Shown here: in pieces, positions 51,116 to 61,006 of the stretch
Numbering within the stretch: position 1 is the stretch's first letter
Layout: every line of letters starts with the position of its first letter
Source: Sinobacterium norvegicum
GTDB taxonomy: Bacteria > Pseudomonadota > Gammaproteobacteria > Pseudomonadales > Sinobacteriaceae
Reading direction: 5' to 3'
Assembly (NCBI RefSeq): GCF_923077115.1
Contig: NZ_CAKLPX010000001.1
Location: 682,001-746,000 of the forward strand
DNA: 64,000 bases
Made by a program: the position numbers and the translations under genes
Notes under the pieces: generated by a model
The model's database searches: none
What the model saw: only the letters and a program-made list of their open reading frames with translations
Told to the model about the DNA's origin: nothing

Positions 51116-51970
51116 CTAATCGAATATGACGGTTTTATTACCCTGCACCACTATGCGGTCTTGCAGGTGCGCACGTAACCCCCTGGCTAAGACTTGCTGC
51201 TCCACATCCTTACCCAAGCGCACCATGTCCTCCTTGCTGTCACGGTGGCTGACGCGGATCACATCCTGATCCAGTATCGGCCCCTCATCGAGCTGCTCGG
51301 TCACATAGTGGCAGGTTGCGCCGACCAGCTTAACACCCCGGTCGAAGGCCTTCTGATAAGGGTTGGCGCCGACAAAAGAGGGCAAGAAACTGTGATGGAT
51401 ATTGATCATTCGGCCATGGTACTGCTGACAAAGACTGGCGGGGATGATTTGCATATAGCGAGCCAACACCACCACATCCGGTGCCATGGTGGCTAACGTG
51501 GCCTCCACCTCGGCATTCGCCTCGGCTTTTTCACGGTCTTTAAAGTTAATAAAGTGATAGGGGATTTTGTGCCACTCGACCATCGACCGGAGATTCTCAT
51601 GATTGGCCACCACACCCACAATGTCACACTCAAGCTCACCACTGTGCCAACGGTGCAAGATATCAGCCAAACAGTGAGAGGCATGGGAGGCCATCAAAAC
51701 GACCTTCTTGCGCACATCGGAGTCACTGAATTGCCACTGCATGTCAAAACCATCGGCGAGCACAGCAAAGTCCGCGCGGAATTGCTCGCTATCCACCGAC
51801 AGGCTTTGCGCTAAGATCTCGCTGCGCATAAAGAATTGCCCCGTATCGCGGTCGGCGTGATAGTTAGCCTCAGTCATCCAACCGCCGCGCTGGGCAATAA
51901 AATCACTGACCGCCGCAACAATCCCTACTTTATCGGGGCATGAGATCAACAATCGAATAGTACGATCCAT
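51116..51970 (-). CDS. purU: Formyltetrahydrofolate deformylase
   Basis: PurU hydrolyses 10-formyl-THF to formate and THF, balancing one-carbon pools. The N-terminal ACT domain (RLLISCPDKVGIVAAVSDFI) is followed by the formyltransferase-like catalytic domain. That domain has VVLMASHASHCLADIL, IVGVVANHENL, VVLARYMQIIPASLC, and the catalytic Asn/His/Asp set in MINIHHSFLPSF and HYVTEQLDEGPILDQD. I chose ATG 51970 (AAAGG seven bases upstream); the frame extends 21 bases further. It lies just upstream of phoB, with the Pho box in between. Confidence 0.96.
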   Translation of the reverse strand: MDRTIRLLISCPDKVGIVAAVSDFIAQRGGWMTEANYHADRDTGQFFMRSEILAQSLSVDSEQFRADFAVLADGFDMQWQFSDSDVRKKVVLMASHASHCLADILHRWHSGELECDIVGVVANHENLRSMVEWHKIPYHFINFKDREKAEANAEVEATLATMAPDVVVLARYMQIIPASLCQQYHGRMINIHHSFLPSFVGANPYQKAFDRGVKLVGATCHYVTEQLDEGPILDQDVIRVSHRDSKEDMVRLGKDVEQQVLARGLRAHLQDRIVVQGNKTVIFD

Positions 51971-52213
51971 AAAAAAACCTTTTGTTATCATTTACTCACT
52001 GGCATCTGCCCTGCCATTCATTAACGTTATTATATGCCTTGCACGGTCTCGCCTCCACCGTTGTCGGTCACCATGACAATTTATTGACACAATGATCAGC
52101 TATTTTCACCAGGCAATGACCCGCATCATGATATTTTCGCCAGATTCTATCTCTTTAGCCATAATAGGCGTATAATATGCGCCCACTTTGTAAGCTATCG
52201 GTCACTTCGCCTT

Positions 52214-54535
52214 ATGTCAGCCGCCACCTCACTTTTTTCCTACCGCAAACACTGGGCGGAATGCTTTGGTCCCGCTCCCTTCCTGCCCATGAGCAGAAAG
52301 GAAATGGACGACTTAGGCTGGGATAGCTGCGATGTCATCATCGTTACCGGCGATGCCTATGTCGACCACCCCAGTTTTGGCATGGCTGTTATCGGGCGTT
52401 TACTGGAGGCTCAGGGTTTTCGTGTCGGCATTATTTCTCAGCCCGACTGGACCAAGAAAGAAGACTTTATGACCCTCGGCAAGCCCAATTTATTCTGGGG
52501 TATTGCCTCGGGTAATATGGACTCGATGATCAATCGCTATACCGCCGATAAAAAACTGCGCCACGACGATGCCTATACCGCCGGTAATGTCGGCGGTAAA
52601 CGCCCTGACCGCGCCGTCACCGTCTACGCCCAAAAGGTTCGCGAGTGTTACAAGGGCGTGCCTGTAGTCATCGGCTCGATAGAAGCCAGCCTGCGCCGTA
52701 TCGCCCATTATGATTACTGGAGCGATACCGTCAAACGCTCGGTACTGGTCGATTCCAAGGCCGACATGCTGCTCTATGGTAACGCCGACAGAGCCATTGT
52801 CGATGTCGCTCACCGCCTCAACAATGGCGAGACCATCGGCCAAATACGCGACATTCGTGGCACCGCCTATATCGCCAAAGAACTGCCCAAGGGCTGGGTC
52901 GAGATAGACTCCACCGATGTCGACCGCCCCGGCAAGGTCGACACCTTACACAGCCCCTATCAGACCGAAGAAGAGACCGAAGGCTGCGTCAAGAATGACG
53001 CTGACGCGGCAATGCCAGCCGAGGAAGAGGTTCAGGTACTGAAGATCTTCGACCTCAACCCACCGAAGGATGTCGCACCCCGCGACCGCAGTTTTGTCCG
53101 CATCCCCAGTTTTGAAACCGTCAGCAAAGACCCGGTTCTGTATGCCCACGCCTCGCGCGTGCTGCACCTTGAAACCAACCCCGGCAACGCCCGCGCCCTG
53201 GTTCAGCGCCACGGTAACCGAGATGTTTGGTTGACCCCCCCACCGATTCCGCTGACCACCGACGAACTCGACGGCGTCTTCGCCCTGCCCTATGCCCGCA
53301 ACCCACATCCGGTTTATCAGGGTAAGAAAATTACCGCCTTTGAGATGATCCGCTTCTCAATCAACATTATGCGTGGCTGCTTTGGTGGCTGTAGTTTCTG
53401 CTCGATTACCGAACACGAGGGGCGCATTATCCAAAACCGCTCTGAGGATTCGATTATTGCCGAGGTCGAGGCCATCCGAGATAAGACCGAGGGCTTTACC
53501 GGCACCATCTCCGACCTCGGCGGACCGACTGCCAATATGTGGCGACTGGCCTGTAAGAGTAAGGAGATTGAGGAAAGCTGTCGCCGCCTGAGTTGTGTCC
53601 ACCCCGGCATCTGTAAAAACCTCAAAACCGATCAGACACCGCTGATCAGCCTCTATCGTCGCGCTCGAAATGTCAGCGGCGTTAAGCGTGTGCTGATTGC
53701 CTCTGGTCTGCGCTACGACCTGGCCGTCAAGACACCAGAATATGTCGAAGAGCTGGTGACTCACCACGTCGGTGGCTACCTTAAAATTGCCCCCGAGCAT
53801 ACTGAAGACGGCCCCCTGTCAAAGATGATGAAGCCAAGCATCGAGAGCTACGATGCTTTTAAGAAAATGTTCGAGAAATACTCCAAAGCTGCGGGCAAAG
53901 AACAATATTTGATCCCCTATTTTATTGCCGCCCACCCCGGCACCACCACCGAGGATATGATGAACCTGGCGCTGTGGCTCAAGGGTAATGGCTTTAGAGC
54001 TGATCAGGTACAGGCGTTTTATCCTTCACCGATGGCCAACGCCACCACCATGTATCACAGCGAGCGTAACCCGCTAAACGCCATCAGCCGCAACCGTGGT
54101 GAGGAAGTGATCACCGCCAAGGGTCTTCGCGCTCGCCGCTTGCACAAGGCCTTCCTGCGCTACCATGATGCCGATAACTGGCCAATGCTGCGTGAGGCAC
54201 TGACAGAGATGGGCCGAACCGATCTGATCGGCAACAGCAAAAAACATCTGATCCCCCGTGAGCAGCCTCGCAGCTGGGTACTGGAGCAGGCCAAAAAAGG
54301 TAAGCATATTGCCACCCAGCATAACGGCCTACCGCGCAACCCGCGTGACAACAACAGCAGCAGCGACCGCCGCAAGAGCAAAAAGACCGGCACCGGTCCC
54401 AATGCGGCCTCGGTGAACCGAACCAGCAACAATCACTACAGTGATGGTGAAGGTCCAGCTCGCAACACTAACAGCCGTGGCAAAAAACGTGTTAATACCA
54501 GCAAGCCGGCCCGGGGCAACTTCCGCCGCCGCTAG
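52214..54535 (+). CDS. ygiQ: YgiQ family radical SAM protein
   Basis: The 773-residue protein has an N-terminal YgiQ domain (residues 1-330; [22 protein letters not shown]). A radical-SAM core follows, with the 4Fe-4S cluster motif CFGGCSFCS near residues 388-396 and a TIM-barrel region including [17 protein letters not shown]. The C-terminal tail is basic and low in complexity ([32 protein letters not shown]), suggesting RNA or nucleic-acid contact. The reaction catalysed is unknown. It is followed by a strong terminator. Confidence 0.95.
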   Translation: MSAATSLFSYRKHWAECFGPAPFLPMSRKEMDDLGWDSCDVIIVTGDAYVDHPSFGMAVIGRLLEAQGFRVGIISQPDWTKKEDFMTLGKPNLFWGIASGNMDSMINRYTADKKLRHDDAYTAGNVGGKRPDRAVTVYAQKVRECYKGVPVVIGSIEASLRRIAHYDYWSDTVKRSVLVDSKADMLLYGNADRAIVDVAHRLNNGETIGQIRDIRGTAYIAKELPKGWVEIDSTDVDRPGKVDTLHSPYQTEEETEGCVKNDADAAMPAEEEVQVLKIFDLNPPKDVAPRDRSFVRIPSFETVSKDPVLYAHASRVLHLETNPGNARALVQRHGNRDVWLTPPPIPLTTDELDGVFALPYARNPHPVYQGKKITAFEMIRFSINIMRGCFGGCSFCSITEHEGRIIQNRSEDSIIAEVEAIRDKTEGFTGTISDLGGPTANMWRLACKSKEIEESCRRLSCVHPGICKNLKTDQTPLISLYRRARNVSGVKRVLIASGLRYDLAVKTPEYVEELVTHHVGGYLKIAPEHTEDGPLSKMMKPSIESYDAFKKMFEKYSKAAGKEQYLIPYFIAAHPGTTTEDMMNLALWLKGNGFRADQVQAFYPSPMANATTMYHSERNPLNAISRNRGEEVITAKGLRARRLHKAFLRYHDADNWPMLREALTEMGRTDLIGNSKKHLIPREQPRSWVLEQAKKGKHIATQHNGLPRNPRDNNSSSDRRKSKKTGTGPNAASVNRTSNNHYSDGEGPARNTNSRGKKRVNTSKPARGNFRRR

Positions 54536-54550
54536 TGTTATCAGCACCAT

Positions 54551-54588
54551 AAAAAAGGCCTGCACCCCTGGGTGTCGGCCTTTTTTTA
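54551..54588. terminator. Bidirectional intrinsic terminator between ygiQ and atuA
   Basis: GGCC-TG-CACC and GGTG-TC-GGCC fold around a CCTG loop with one internal mismatch zone. An A-run on the left and seven T residues on the right let it serve both convergent genes. Confidence 0.88.
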
Positions 54589-54607
54589 TGATGCTTACCA
54601 GCCAGCC

Positions 54608-56401
54608 TTACAACAACTCTCTCGGCACTTGAACTCTCATCGACAACAACATCTGCCCCAGCGTTTTGCCCTGGGCATCAACCTGTATCGATGCCGTCCC
54701 GCCACCACCTAGTGCTTGTGTTAGCAAAAAGTTTAGGGCATCAAACCCCGGTATTTCAAAACGCGTGACCTCACCTTTGATGGTATGGGCAAAGTAATCA
54801 GCCAAGGCCTGCTCGGTGAGTTGTTGCTTTAATATCGGTAAGTATTCCGGTTTGCGGGCAATAACACCTATATTGGCATTATCGCCCTTGTCGCCACTAC
54901 GAGCATAGGCCAGAGTTTCAAGGCTGACCTCTACCCAATCCTGTTGCGGCGTTGCGGCAGTTACCTGCTCAGCGCTCAGCATGATAACACCAGCACTGGC
55001 AGATTCTGACTGCTGCTGAGTCTCATAACAACGCTCGATAATTGTTTCGCTACCAAGCTGGACAGTAACCGGCACATCACCCTTACTGATCAAGGTTGAA
55101 TGCACCCGCATCAATGGCTGAGGTTTGGCACGGCCTGCACCAAAGGCCGTCATGCCCGGCGCCCCTGAGGTGGCGAGATAAGCCAATTCCGCCGAGGCGA
55201 AGTTTAACGCTTCACGACTATCATGATGTAGACCAAATTTACCCATCGCCTCTCGCGTCTTGTTAGCCTCACCGTGGGGACCATAGGTGTCCTCGGCGCC
55301 AACAATCTCGATGCTTACTCGGCGGTAACCGGGCAGGCCTTTTTGCTTTATCGCCTTCTCGGTGCGTCGCACCCAGGCATCCAACCCTACCCTCGCCTTG
55401 TCGGCAACACGCAGACCGGCAATATAGAACGAGCCAATCAGACGATACCCATCGACATAAGTGGCACAGACTTTATAGTCATTACCCGGCGCACGCCCCT
55501 TGGCATTGCTGACCCGAACCTGATCCTTGGCCACTTGCTCCAAGGCAACATTACTCCAATCACAGAACACGTCAGGTAACAGATAGTTGGCGGGGTCACC
55601 GATCTCATAGACGATTTGTTCAGCCACCGTGGCCACTGTGACCATGCCGCCGGTTGCTGGCGGTATGCTGACCACAAAGCTGCCATCCTCGCTGACCTCC
55701 GCTATCGGATAACTCATATCGGAAAAATCTGGCACCAGATGCCAGTCGGTAAAGTTACCGCCAGTACACTGAGCGCCACACTCAAGTACATGACCAACCA
55801 ACGAGCCCTGAGACAACTTATCATATTCGTTATGCTGCCAACCGAACTCATGCATCAGCGGCGCCAGCATCACTGCACTGTCCACAACCCGACCGGTAAC
55901 AATCACATCGGCACCCGCGTCCAGCGCATCGGCGATCGGTCGTGCCCCTAAATAAGCGTTAATACTGGCGAGTTTTTCTGGCAACACCTCACCACTCTGC
56001 GCCTCGCTCATCGCCTGATGGTCTAGCTGTGTTGTCATCGGCGCCAAGTTGTCGCCGTAGACACCGGCTATTTTTAGTGAAATATTGAGTTCTTCACACA
56101 GCTGCTGCAGTGCCGAAATACAACTCGGCACGTTAACACCGCCAGCATTGGCAATCACCTTAATACCTTTTTTGGCACAATCGGCCAAAACATCCCGCAT
56201 CGCCACGGTGACAAAGTCGACGGCATAGCCGTAGTTTTCGTTTTTCATTTTTGCCCGAGACAAAATAGCCATGGTCACTTCGGCGAGATAATCAAACACC
56301 AGATACTCAATATCCCCCTTGTCGACAAGCTGTCTGGCCGACAGCTGACTGTCGCCATAAAAGGCCGAGGCACAACCAATTCTTACTTTTTTATCACTCA
56401 T
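54608..56401 (-). CDS. atuA: Acyclic terpene utilisation AtuA-family protein (DUF1446)
   Basis: This protein of about 597 residues starts VRIGCASAFYGDSQLSARQLVDKGDIEYLVFDYLAEVTMAIL, the hallmark of AtuA/DUF1446. It continues with KGIKVIANAGGVNVPSC, ADVIVTGRVVDSAVMLAPLMHEF, AFGAGRAKPQPLMRVHS and a C-terminal domain with LAYARSGDKGDNANIGVIARKP. AtuA is required for citronellol/geraniol growth in Pseudomonas, but its reaction is not established. Two adjacent ATGs (56404, 56401) follow AAGGGTGAG; I used the second. It is last in the catabolic operon, 10 bases after the carboxylase alpha stop. Confidence 0.92.
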   Translation of the reverse strand: MSDKKVRIGCASAFYGDSQLSARQLVDKGDIEYLVFDYLAEVTMAILSRAKMKNENYGYAVDFVTVAMRDVLADCAKKGIKVIANAGGVNVPSCISALQQLCEELNISLKIAGVYGDNLAPMTTQLDHQAMSEAQSGEVLPEKLASINAYLGARPIADALDAGADVIVTGRVVDSAVMLAPLMHEFGWQHNEYDKLSQGSLVGHVLECGAQCTGGNFTDWHLVPDFSDMSYPIAEVSEDGSFVVSIPPATGGMVTVATVAEQIVYEIGDPANYLLPDVFCDWSNVALEQVAKDQVRVSNAKGRAPGNDYKVCATYVDGYRLIGSFYIAGLRVADKARVGLDAWVRRTEKAIKQKGLPGYRRVSIEIVGAEDTYGPHGEANKTREAMGKFGLHHDSREALNFASAELAYLATSGAPGMTAFGAGRAKPQPLMRVHSTLISKGDVPVTVQLGSETIIERCYETQQQSESASAGVIMLSAEQVTAATPQQDWVEVSLETLAYARSGDKGDNANIGVIARKPEYLPILKQQLTEQALADYFAHTIKGEVTRFEIPGFDALNFLLTQALGGGGTASIQVDAQGKTLGQMLLSMRVQVPRELL

Positions 56402-56411
56402 CATCTCACCC

Positions 56412-58403
56412 TTACTCGCTGTCGCTAACAGCAATATTGACCAGTAATTGCTTGGACTTCACCTGTTGTCCAGCCTGTGCTGAAATCGATTCGACAACGC
56501 CACTAACCGCCGCTTTCAAGCGGTGTTCCATCTTCATGGCCTCGAGTATAACCATCGTCTGCCCCTCCTCCACCACCTGACCAAGCTCAACCATTACCTC
56601 GACAATAGCGCCATCCATCGACGCCTTCACCTGGCCGCTACCGGCGCCGCCGGCGGCAACTGCCGGTAAATGCGCGACATCGTCAAAACGGAAATGGCCA
56701 CGGCCGTCGTCGAGATACAGGCTGTGGCCGTCGAAGGCATAGGCATAACTATTGCGCACACCGTCTTCGCTCATGACACACTGGAAATCGTCTGTGCTGT
56801 GCAACTCAATCGAGATCGTTTGATCCAGGGCTTTAATCACATAACGCTGCTGATCTGCCAGTAACGTGACGCTGTAAGGTTTACCGTCGAATTCCAATTT
56901 GGCTAGGTAGCGCTTACCGGCCGAACTACTCCAGTTGGCCGCGCGATATTGCTGCTGCGCGACTGCCCCGCGCTGACAATATAAAACTGCCGCCCGCGCC
57001 AATGTCGCTGCGCTTGGCGTCGTCTCAGTCATCGAGCTGTCAGCACTGAAATGCTGTTCGATAAAGGCAGTGGTCGCCTCACCGGCGGCAAAGACCGAAT
57101 GGCGCAACACCCGCTGCAGAAACAGCTTATTATGGTTGACCCCTAGCAACTGCGTGTCCTCAACCGCCGAGGCTAGTCGACGAATGGCAATATCACGATT
57201 CTCGCCAAAGGCAATAACCTTGGCCAGCATGGGGTCGTAAAATGGGCTGACGACCTGCCCCTGCTGAATACCATGATCGACACGAATACCCTCACGTGCT
57301 GGGTTTTCATCCACCGGTGTCTGCCACTGCACAACCTGACCAGTCTGCGGCATAAAGTCGTTGCGCGGATCCTCGGCATACAACCGCACTTCGACGGCGT
57401 GACCGGTTAAGGTCACCTGATCCTGAGTCAGTGGTAACGGCTCGCCCGCGGCCACTCTCAGCTGCCATTCGACGAGGTCGAGACCGGTTATTAATTCGGT
57501 GACGGGGTGCTCAACCTGTAGCCGAGTATTCATTTCTAAAAAATAAAAATTCTTATCGGCATCGACTAAAAACTCTACCGTACCGGCGCCGCGATAATCA
57601 CAGGATTTAGCCGCATCAACCGCCGCCACCCCCATCCGCTGACGCAGCCCCTCATCGACAAATGGCGAGGGGGCCTCCTCGACCACTTTTTGATGGCGAC
57701 GCTGAATCGAGCAATCGCGCTCGCCGAGATAGACACAGTTGCCATGGTTGTCGGCAAAGACTTGAATCTCGATATGACGAGGTTCCAAAACGGCCCGTTC
57801 CAGAATCAATTCGCCGCTGCCGAAGGCGGTCAATGCCTCGGAACGAGCAGTGCTGATACTCTCATCGAGCTCACTGGCATCGAAGACTAAACGCATACCA
57901 CGGCCGCCACCACCTGCGGAGGCCTTGACCATCAGAGGAAAGCCAACCTCTGCGGCCTTCTCAAGCAGACAGTTTAGCTCTTGATTTTCACCTTGATAGC
58001 CGGGAATACAGGGCACACCGGCTTGCAACATGGCAATTTTTGATAACCGCTTGCTGCCCATCAGTTCGATGGCAGCAGCATCGGGACCGATAAAGGTAAT
58101 GCCGGCATCGCTACAGGCCTGTGAAAAAGCCGCATTCTCCGACAAAAAACCGTAACCGGGGTGAACAGCATCGGCACCGGTCAGTGTTGCCGCGGCAATG
58201 ATTTTATCGGCCACTAAATACGATTCGCCAACATTGGCTGCGCCAATACAAACGGCTTGGTCGGCTTCACCGACATGCAGCGCACCGGCATCGGCCTCAC
58301 TGTAGACGGCGACTGTACGAAAACCGAGTTTGCGCGCGCTACGGATAACCCGCACGGCGATCTCACCTCGGTTAGCGATTAATATTTTATTTATTTTTTT
58401 CAT
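56412..58403 (-). CDS. atuF: Biotin-dependent acyl-CoA carboxylase alpha subunit (geranyl-/methylcrotonyl-CoA type)
   Basis: The 663-residue protein begins with the biotin carboxylase domain (KILIANRGEIAVRVIRSARKLG; ATP-grasp loop KASAGGGGRGMRLV near residue 160; FLEMNTRLQVEHPVTE near 290). It ends in a biotin carboxyl carrier domain with EAMKMEH near 628-634, whose lysine carries biotin. It carboxylates biotin for transfer to the branched enoyl-CoA by the beta subunit. Neighbouring AtuA points to geranyl-CoA (AtuF), but methylcrotonyl-CoA (LiuD) cannot be excluded from sequence alone. Confidence 0.92.
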   Translation of the reverse strand: MKKINKILIANRGEIAVRVIRSARKLGFRTVAVYSEADAGALHVGEADQAVCIGAANVGESYLVADKIIAAATLTGADAVHPGYGFLSENAAFSQACSDAGITFIGPDAAAIELMGSKRLSKIAMLQAGVPCIPGYQGENQELNCLLEKAAEVGFPLMVKASAGGGGRGMRLVFDASELDESISTARSEALTAFGSGELILERAVLEPRHIEIQVFADNHGNCVYLGERDCSIQRRHQKVVEEAPSPFVDEGLRQRMGVAAVDAAKSCDYRGAGTVEFLVDADKNFYFLEMNTRLQVEHPVTELITGLDLVEWQLRVAAGEPLPLTQDQVTLTGHAVEVRLYAEDPRNDFMPQTGQVVQWQTPVDENPAREGIRVDHGIQQGQVVSPFYDPMLAKVIAFGENRDIAIRRLASAVEDTQLLGVNHNKLFLQRVLRHSVFAAGEATTAFIEQHFSADSSMTETTPSAATLARAAVLYCQRGAVAQQQYRAANWSSSAGKRYLAKLEFDGKPYSVTLLADQQRYVIKALDQTISIELHSTDDFQCVMSEDGVRNSYAYAFDGHSLYLDDGRGHFRFDDVAHLPAVAAGGAGSGQVKASMDGAIVEVMVELGQVVEEGQTMVILEAMKMEHRLKAAVSGVVESISAQAGQQVKSKQLLVNIAVSDSE

Positions 58404-58444
58404 AATTCAGCTCGTTTACCACGATAAATATAAGCGGGTAGCGT

Positions 58445-59251
58445 TTACTCTGCCCATGCTGGCAGGCGTTTTTCTAAAAACGCTCTAGTCCCTTCTTGCC
58501 CCTCCGGGCCGCGCATAGAATCGCAGAACAGATCGGCGGCCTGATCGAGTAACGCCTCTTGCTCGACATGGCCCACCTGCAACATCAATTGTTTGGTCAT
58601 CGCATTGGCCTCCGGTGCGCAGCGCCTTACGCTGGCTAATACCATCTGCAATTTTTCTGTCATGGCTTCAGCACCGTCGGTGACAAAATGCACAATGCCT
58701 AATTGTCGTGCTTGCTCACCATTGATACGCTCTCCCAACAACGCCAAACGTCGCGCCTGGGTTAAACCGATCCGTGTCACCACAAACGGGGCAATTTGTG
58801 CGGGAATAATGCCCAGCCCAGTTTCCGGCATGGCGAATTTTGCTTTTTTATCTGCTATCGCAACATCAGAGATGCAGGCCAGCCCAAAGCCACCCCCTAA
58901 TACCGAACCCTCACACAGGGTAATCACCACCTGAGGTGCGCTGTTAGCCTTAGTTATCATGTGACCAAAGACCCGGTTAAAATCCCATACCGCTTTCGCC
59001 GCAGTGGCCTCATCCTGCGCGTCACTGTTCATGCCAGAGATATCACCACCAGCGCAAAAATGACCGCCCTCACCGCGTATCACAATGGCTCGAACACTGC
59101 GGTCATCTGCCACCGCATCGAATACTGCCATCACTTCTTTGACCAGTGCACTGTTCATTGCATTGCGTTTCTTTGGGCGGTTAAGGCTAATCGTTAGCAC
59201 ACCGCCATCAGTGTCAAGTAACAGCTCCTGACAGGTGGGTAAATTCATCAT
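58445..59251 (-). CDS. atuE: Enoyl-CoA hydratase/isomerase family protein (AtuE/LiuC type)
   Basis: This 268-residue crotonase-fold protein has VLTISLNRPKKRNAMNSALVKE at the N-terminus, RAIVIRGEGGHFCAGGDISGM forming the first oxyanion region, and LCEGSVLGGGFGLACISDVAIADKKAKFAMPETGLGIIPAQI, which contains the second oxyanion and a catalytic Glu position. In the atu pathway it would hydrate isohexenylglutaconyl-CoA after carboxylation. Two adjacent ATGs (59251, 59248) follow AGGAG. It lies between the two carboxylase subunits, as the hydratase does in liu clusters. Confidence 0.9.
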   Translation of the reverse strand: MMNLPTCQELLLDTDGGVLTISLNRPKKRNAMNSALVKEVMAVFDAVADDRSVRAIVIRGEGGHFCAGGDISGMNSDAQDEATAAKAVWDFNRVFGHMITKANSAPQVVITLCEGSVLGGGFGLACISDVAIADKKAKFAMPETGLGIIPAQIAPFVVTRIGLTQARRLALLGERINGEQARQLGIVHFVTDGAEAMTEKLQMVLASVRRCAPEANAMTKQLMLQVGHVEQEALLDQAADLFCDSMRGPEGQEGTRAFLEKRLPAWAE

Positions 59252-59260
59252 GATACTCCT

Positions 59261-60874
59261 CTAGAAACGGGCAATGCCGAAGTTATTGCTATTGACGCAA
59301 CGCTGATCCGCCTCGCGGCAGACACTCAACACAAAGCCAATAATAGCCCGAGTATCGCGAGGGTCTATGATGCCGTCATCCCACAATCTGGCGGTGTTAG
59401 CCAGCGCGTGAGACTTCGATTCCATGCTGGTAATTGTCTGTTGTTCAAGCCCATCCAACATGGCTTCATCAACCTTGCCGGCTCTGGCCATTTTTGCCGC
59501 CGCAATGGTCCGCATGACACTGCCCGCCTGCGGCGGCCCCATCACCGACACAACAGTGCGCGGCCAGGCGAACATAAAGCGTGGCCCAATGCCGCGACCG
59601 CACATGGCATAGTTACCGGCGCCGTATGAACCTCCCACGACGACACTGATTTTTGGCACGGTGGCGTTGGTTACCGCTTGAATTAATTTGGCGCCATGTT
59701 TAATAATGCCGGCCTGCTCAGATTCGGTGCCGACTAAAAAGCCTGTGGTATTATGCAAAAATAATATTGGTGTACCCGACTGCTCGCAGAGCTGAACAAA
59801 CTGCCCCGCCTTAGCCGCACCGTTAGCAGTAATCGGGCCGTTGTTGCCAATCACGCCACAGGGGTACCCCTGCATATCGATGTGACCACAAACCGTGCCA
59901 ATATCGTAGTCGGCTTTGAAATCGACAAAGTCAGAACCGTCGCCAATACGACCAATAATTTCGCGGACATCGTAGGGCACCTTAGCATCCTCGGGCACCA
60001 CACCGAGCAGCTCCTGAGCCCCATAGGCAGGTTCTAAATAGTCTGTTTTTACCGTGTTGCTGACCTTGCCAGGCCAGCCGAGTTTGGCGGTGACTTCACG
60101 GGCGATACGAATACCGTCGGCATCGTTCTCGGCTAAGTAATCGGCAGTACCTGCCACCTCACTGTGCATTTCAGCGCCGCCGATTTCTTCGTCGGTGGCA
60201 ATTTCGCCGGTGGCCGCTTTCAATAATGGAGGACCAGCCAAATACACCGTCGATTGCTTGCGTATCATGATGACATAATCAGAGAGCCCGGGTTGATAGG
60301 CTCCACCAGCAGTGGCACTGCCGTGAACCACGGTAATCTGCGGAATACCGGCCGCCGATAGCTTCGCCTGGGTGGCAAATCCTGCACCGGAAAAAGCAAA
60401 CCAATCACCCAGTTGCTGCAGGTTGCCGCCGCCACTCTGGGCCAGCGTCACCAATGGTAATTTATTATCGAGGGCGATCTCCATCATGCGCTGACGCTTG
60501 GTACTGCCCAACTGCGAGATGCTGCCGCCCTTGGTCAGGTAGTCATCAACCATGACCATGCAGCGGGTACCGCTGACATAGCCAATACCGCTGATACAAC
60601 CGCCGCCAGCGGCGGAGCCATCGGTGTCATCCTCCTGCATATAGCCACAAAGCGTCGATAGCTCTAAAAACGGTGCGCCAGCATCCAGCAACTGGCTGAG
60701 ACGCTCTCGTGGCGGCAACAATCCTTTCTTAATATAGCGAGGCGCCTTGGCCTCGGCGGCATCGATCACCCGCTGCTCGATGTCTCTGAATGCCTGGGTA
60801 GAAGACGCCATTACTGCGGCGTTACTGTGGAACTGCTCAGACTGATTGTCCAGCTGTGTTTCAATCACGGCCAT
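59261..60874 (-). CDS. atuC: Acyl-CoA carboxylase carboxyltransferase beta subunit (geranyl-/methylcrotonyl-CoA type)
   Basis: The 537-residue carboxyltransferase has an N-half with LPPRERLSQLLDAGAPFLELSTL and the glycine-rich SGGGNLQQLGDWFAFSGAGFATQ, then HGSATAGGAYQPGLSDYVIM. The C-half has GNNGPITANGAAKAGQFVQLCEQ and FLVGTESEQAGIIKHGAKLI, where biotin and acyl-CoA meet. Its SGGGNLQQLGDWF stretch differs clearly from the usual methylcrotonyl-CoA enzyme sequence there (SGGANLPRQ-like, as I recall it), which would fit a different acyl pocket. I placed the start at ATG 60874 (AGG upstream); an in-frame GTG lies at 60883. Confidence 0.93.
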   Translation of the reverse strand: MAVIETQLDNQSEQFHSNAAVMASSTQAFRDIEQRVIDAAEAKAPRYIKKGLLPPRERLSQLLDAGAPFLELSTLCGYMQEDDTDGSAAGGGCISGIGYVSGTRCMVMVDDYLTKGGSISQLGSTKRQRMMEIALDNKLPLVTLAQSGGGNLQQLGDWFAFSGAGFATQAKLSAAGIPQITVVHGSATAGGAYQPGLSDYVIMIRKQSTVYLAGPPLLKAATGEIATDEEIGGAEMHSEVAGTADYLAENDADGIRIAREVTAKLGWPGKVSNTVKTDYLEPAYGAQELLGVVPEDAKVPYDVREIIGRIGDGSDFVDFKADYDIGTVCGHIDMQGYPCGVIGNNGPITANGAAKAGQFVQLCEQSGTPILFLHNTTGFLVGTESEQAGIIKHGAKLIQAVTNATVPKISVVVGGSYGAGNYAMCGRGIGPRFMFAWPRTVVSVMGPPQAGSVMRTIAAAKMARAGKVDEAMLDGLEQQTITSMESKSHALANTARLWDDGIIDPRDTRAIIGFVLSVCREADQRCVNSNNFGIARF

Positions 60875-60950
60875 CACTGCCACCTGTCTTTAATCATTGT
60901 TATTTAACGGCTATTGTCGTTATAAGGAATTGCTGGTGTGTTTATCATAG

Positions 60951-60980
60951 CTCGGTGAATACGAGGGTGCATTCACCGAG
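60951..60980. other. Ten-base inverted repeat in the atu intergenic region
   Basis: CTCGGTGAAT and ATTCACCGAG pair perfectly across a ten-base spacer, between the acyl-CoA dehydrogenase stop (61007) and the beta-subunit start. There is no T-run. It may be an operator or a processing hairpin. Confidence 0.45.
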
Positions 60981-61006
60981 GCAACACCCAATAGACGGCT
61001 TGCTTA

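Noticed and set aside
56412..60874. Leucine degradation (liu/methylcrotonyl-CoA carboxylase) operon
   Set aside because: Not excluded, but the presence of AtuA, the absence of an HMG-CoA lyase gene in view and the divergent beta-subunit segment make an Atu-type pathway the better reading.
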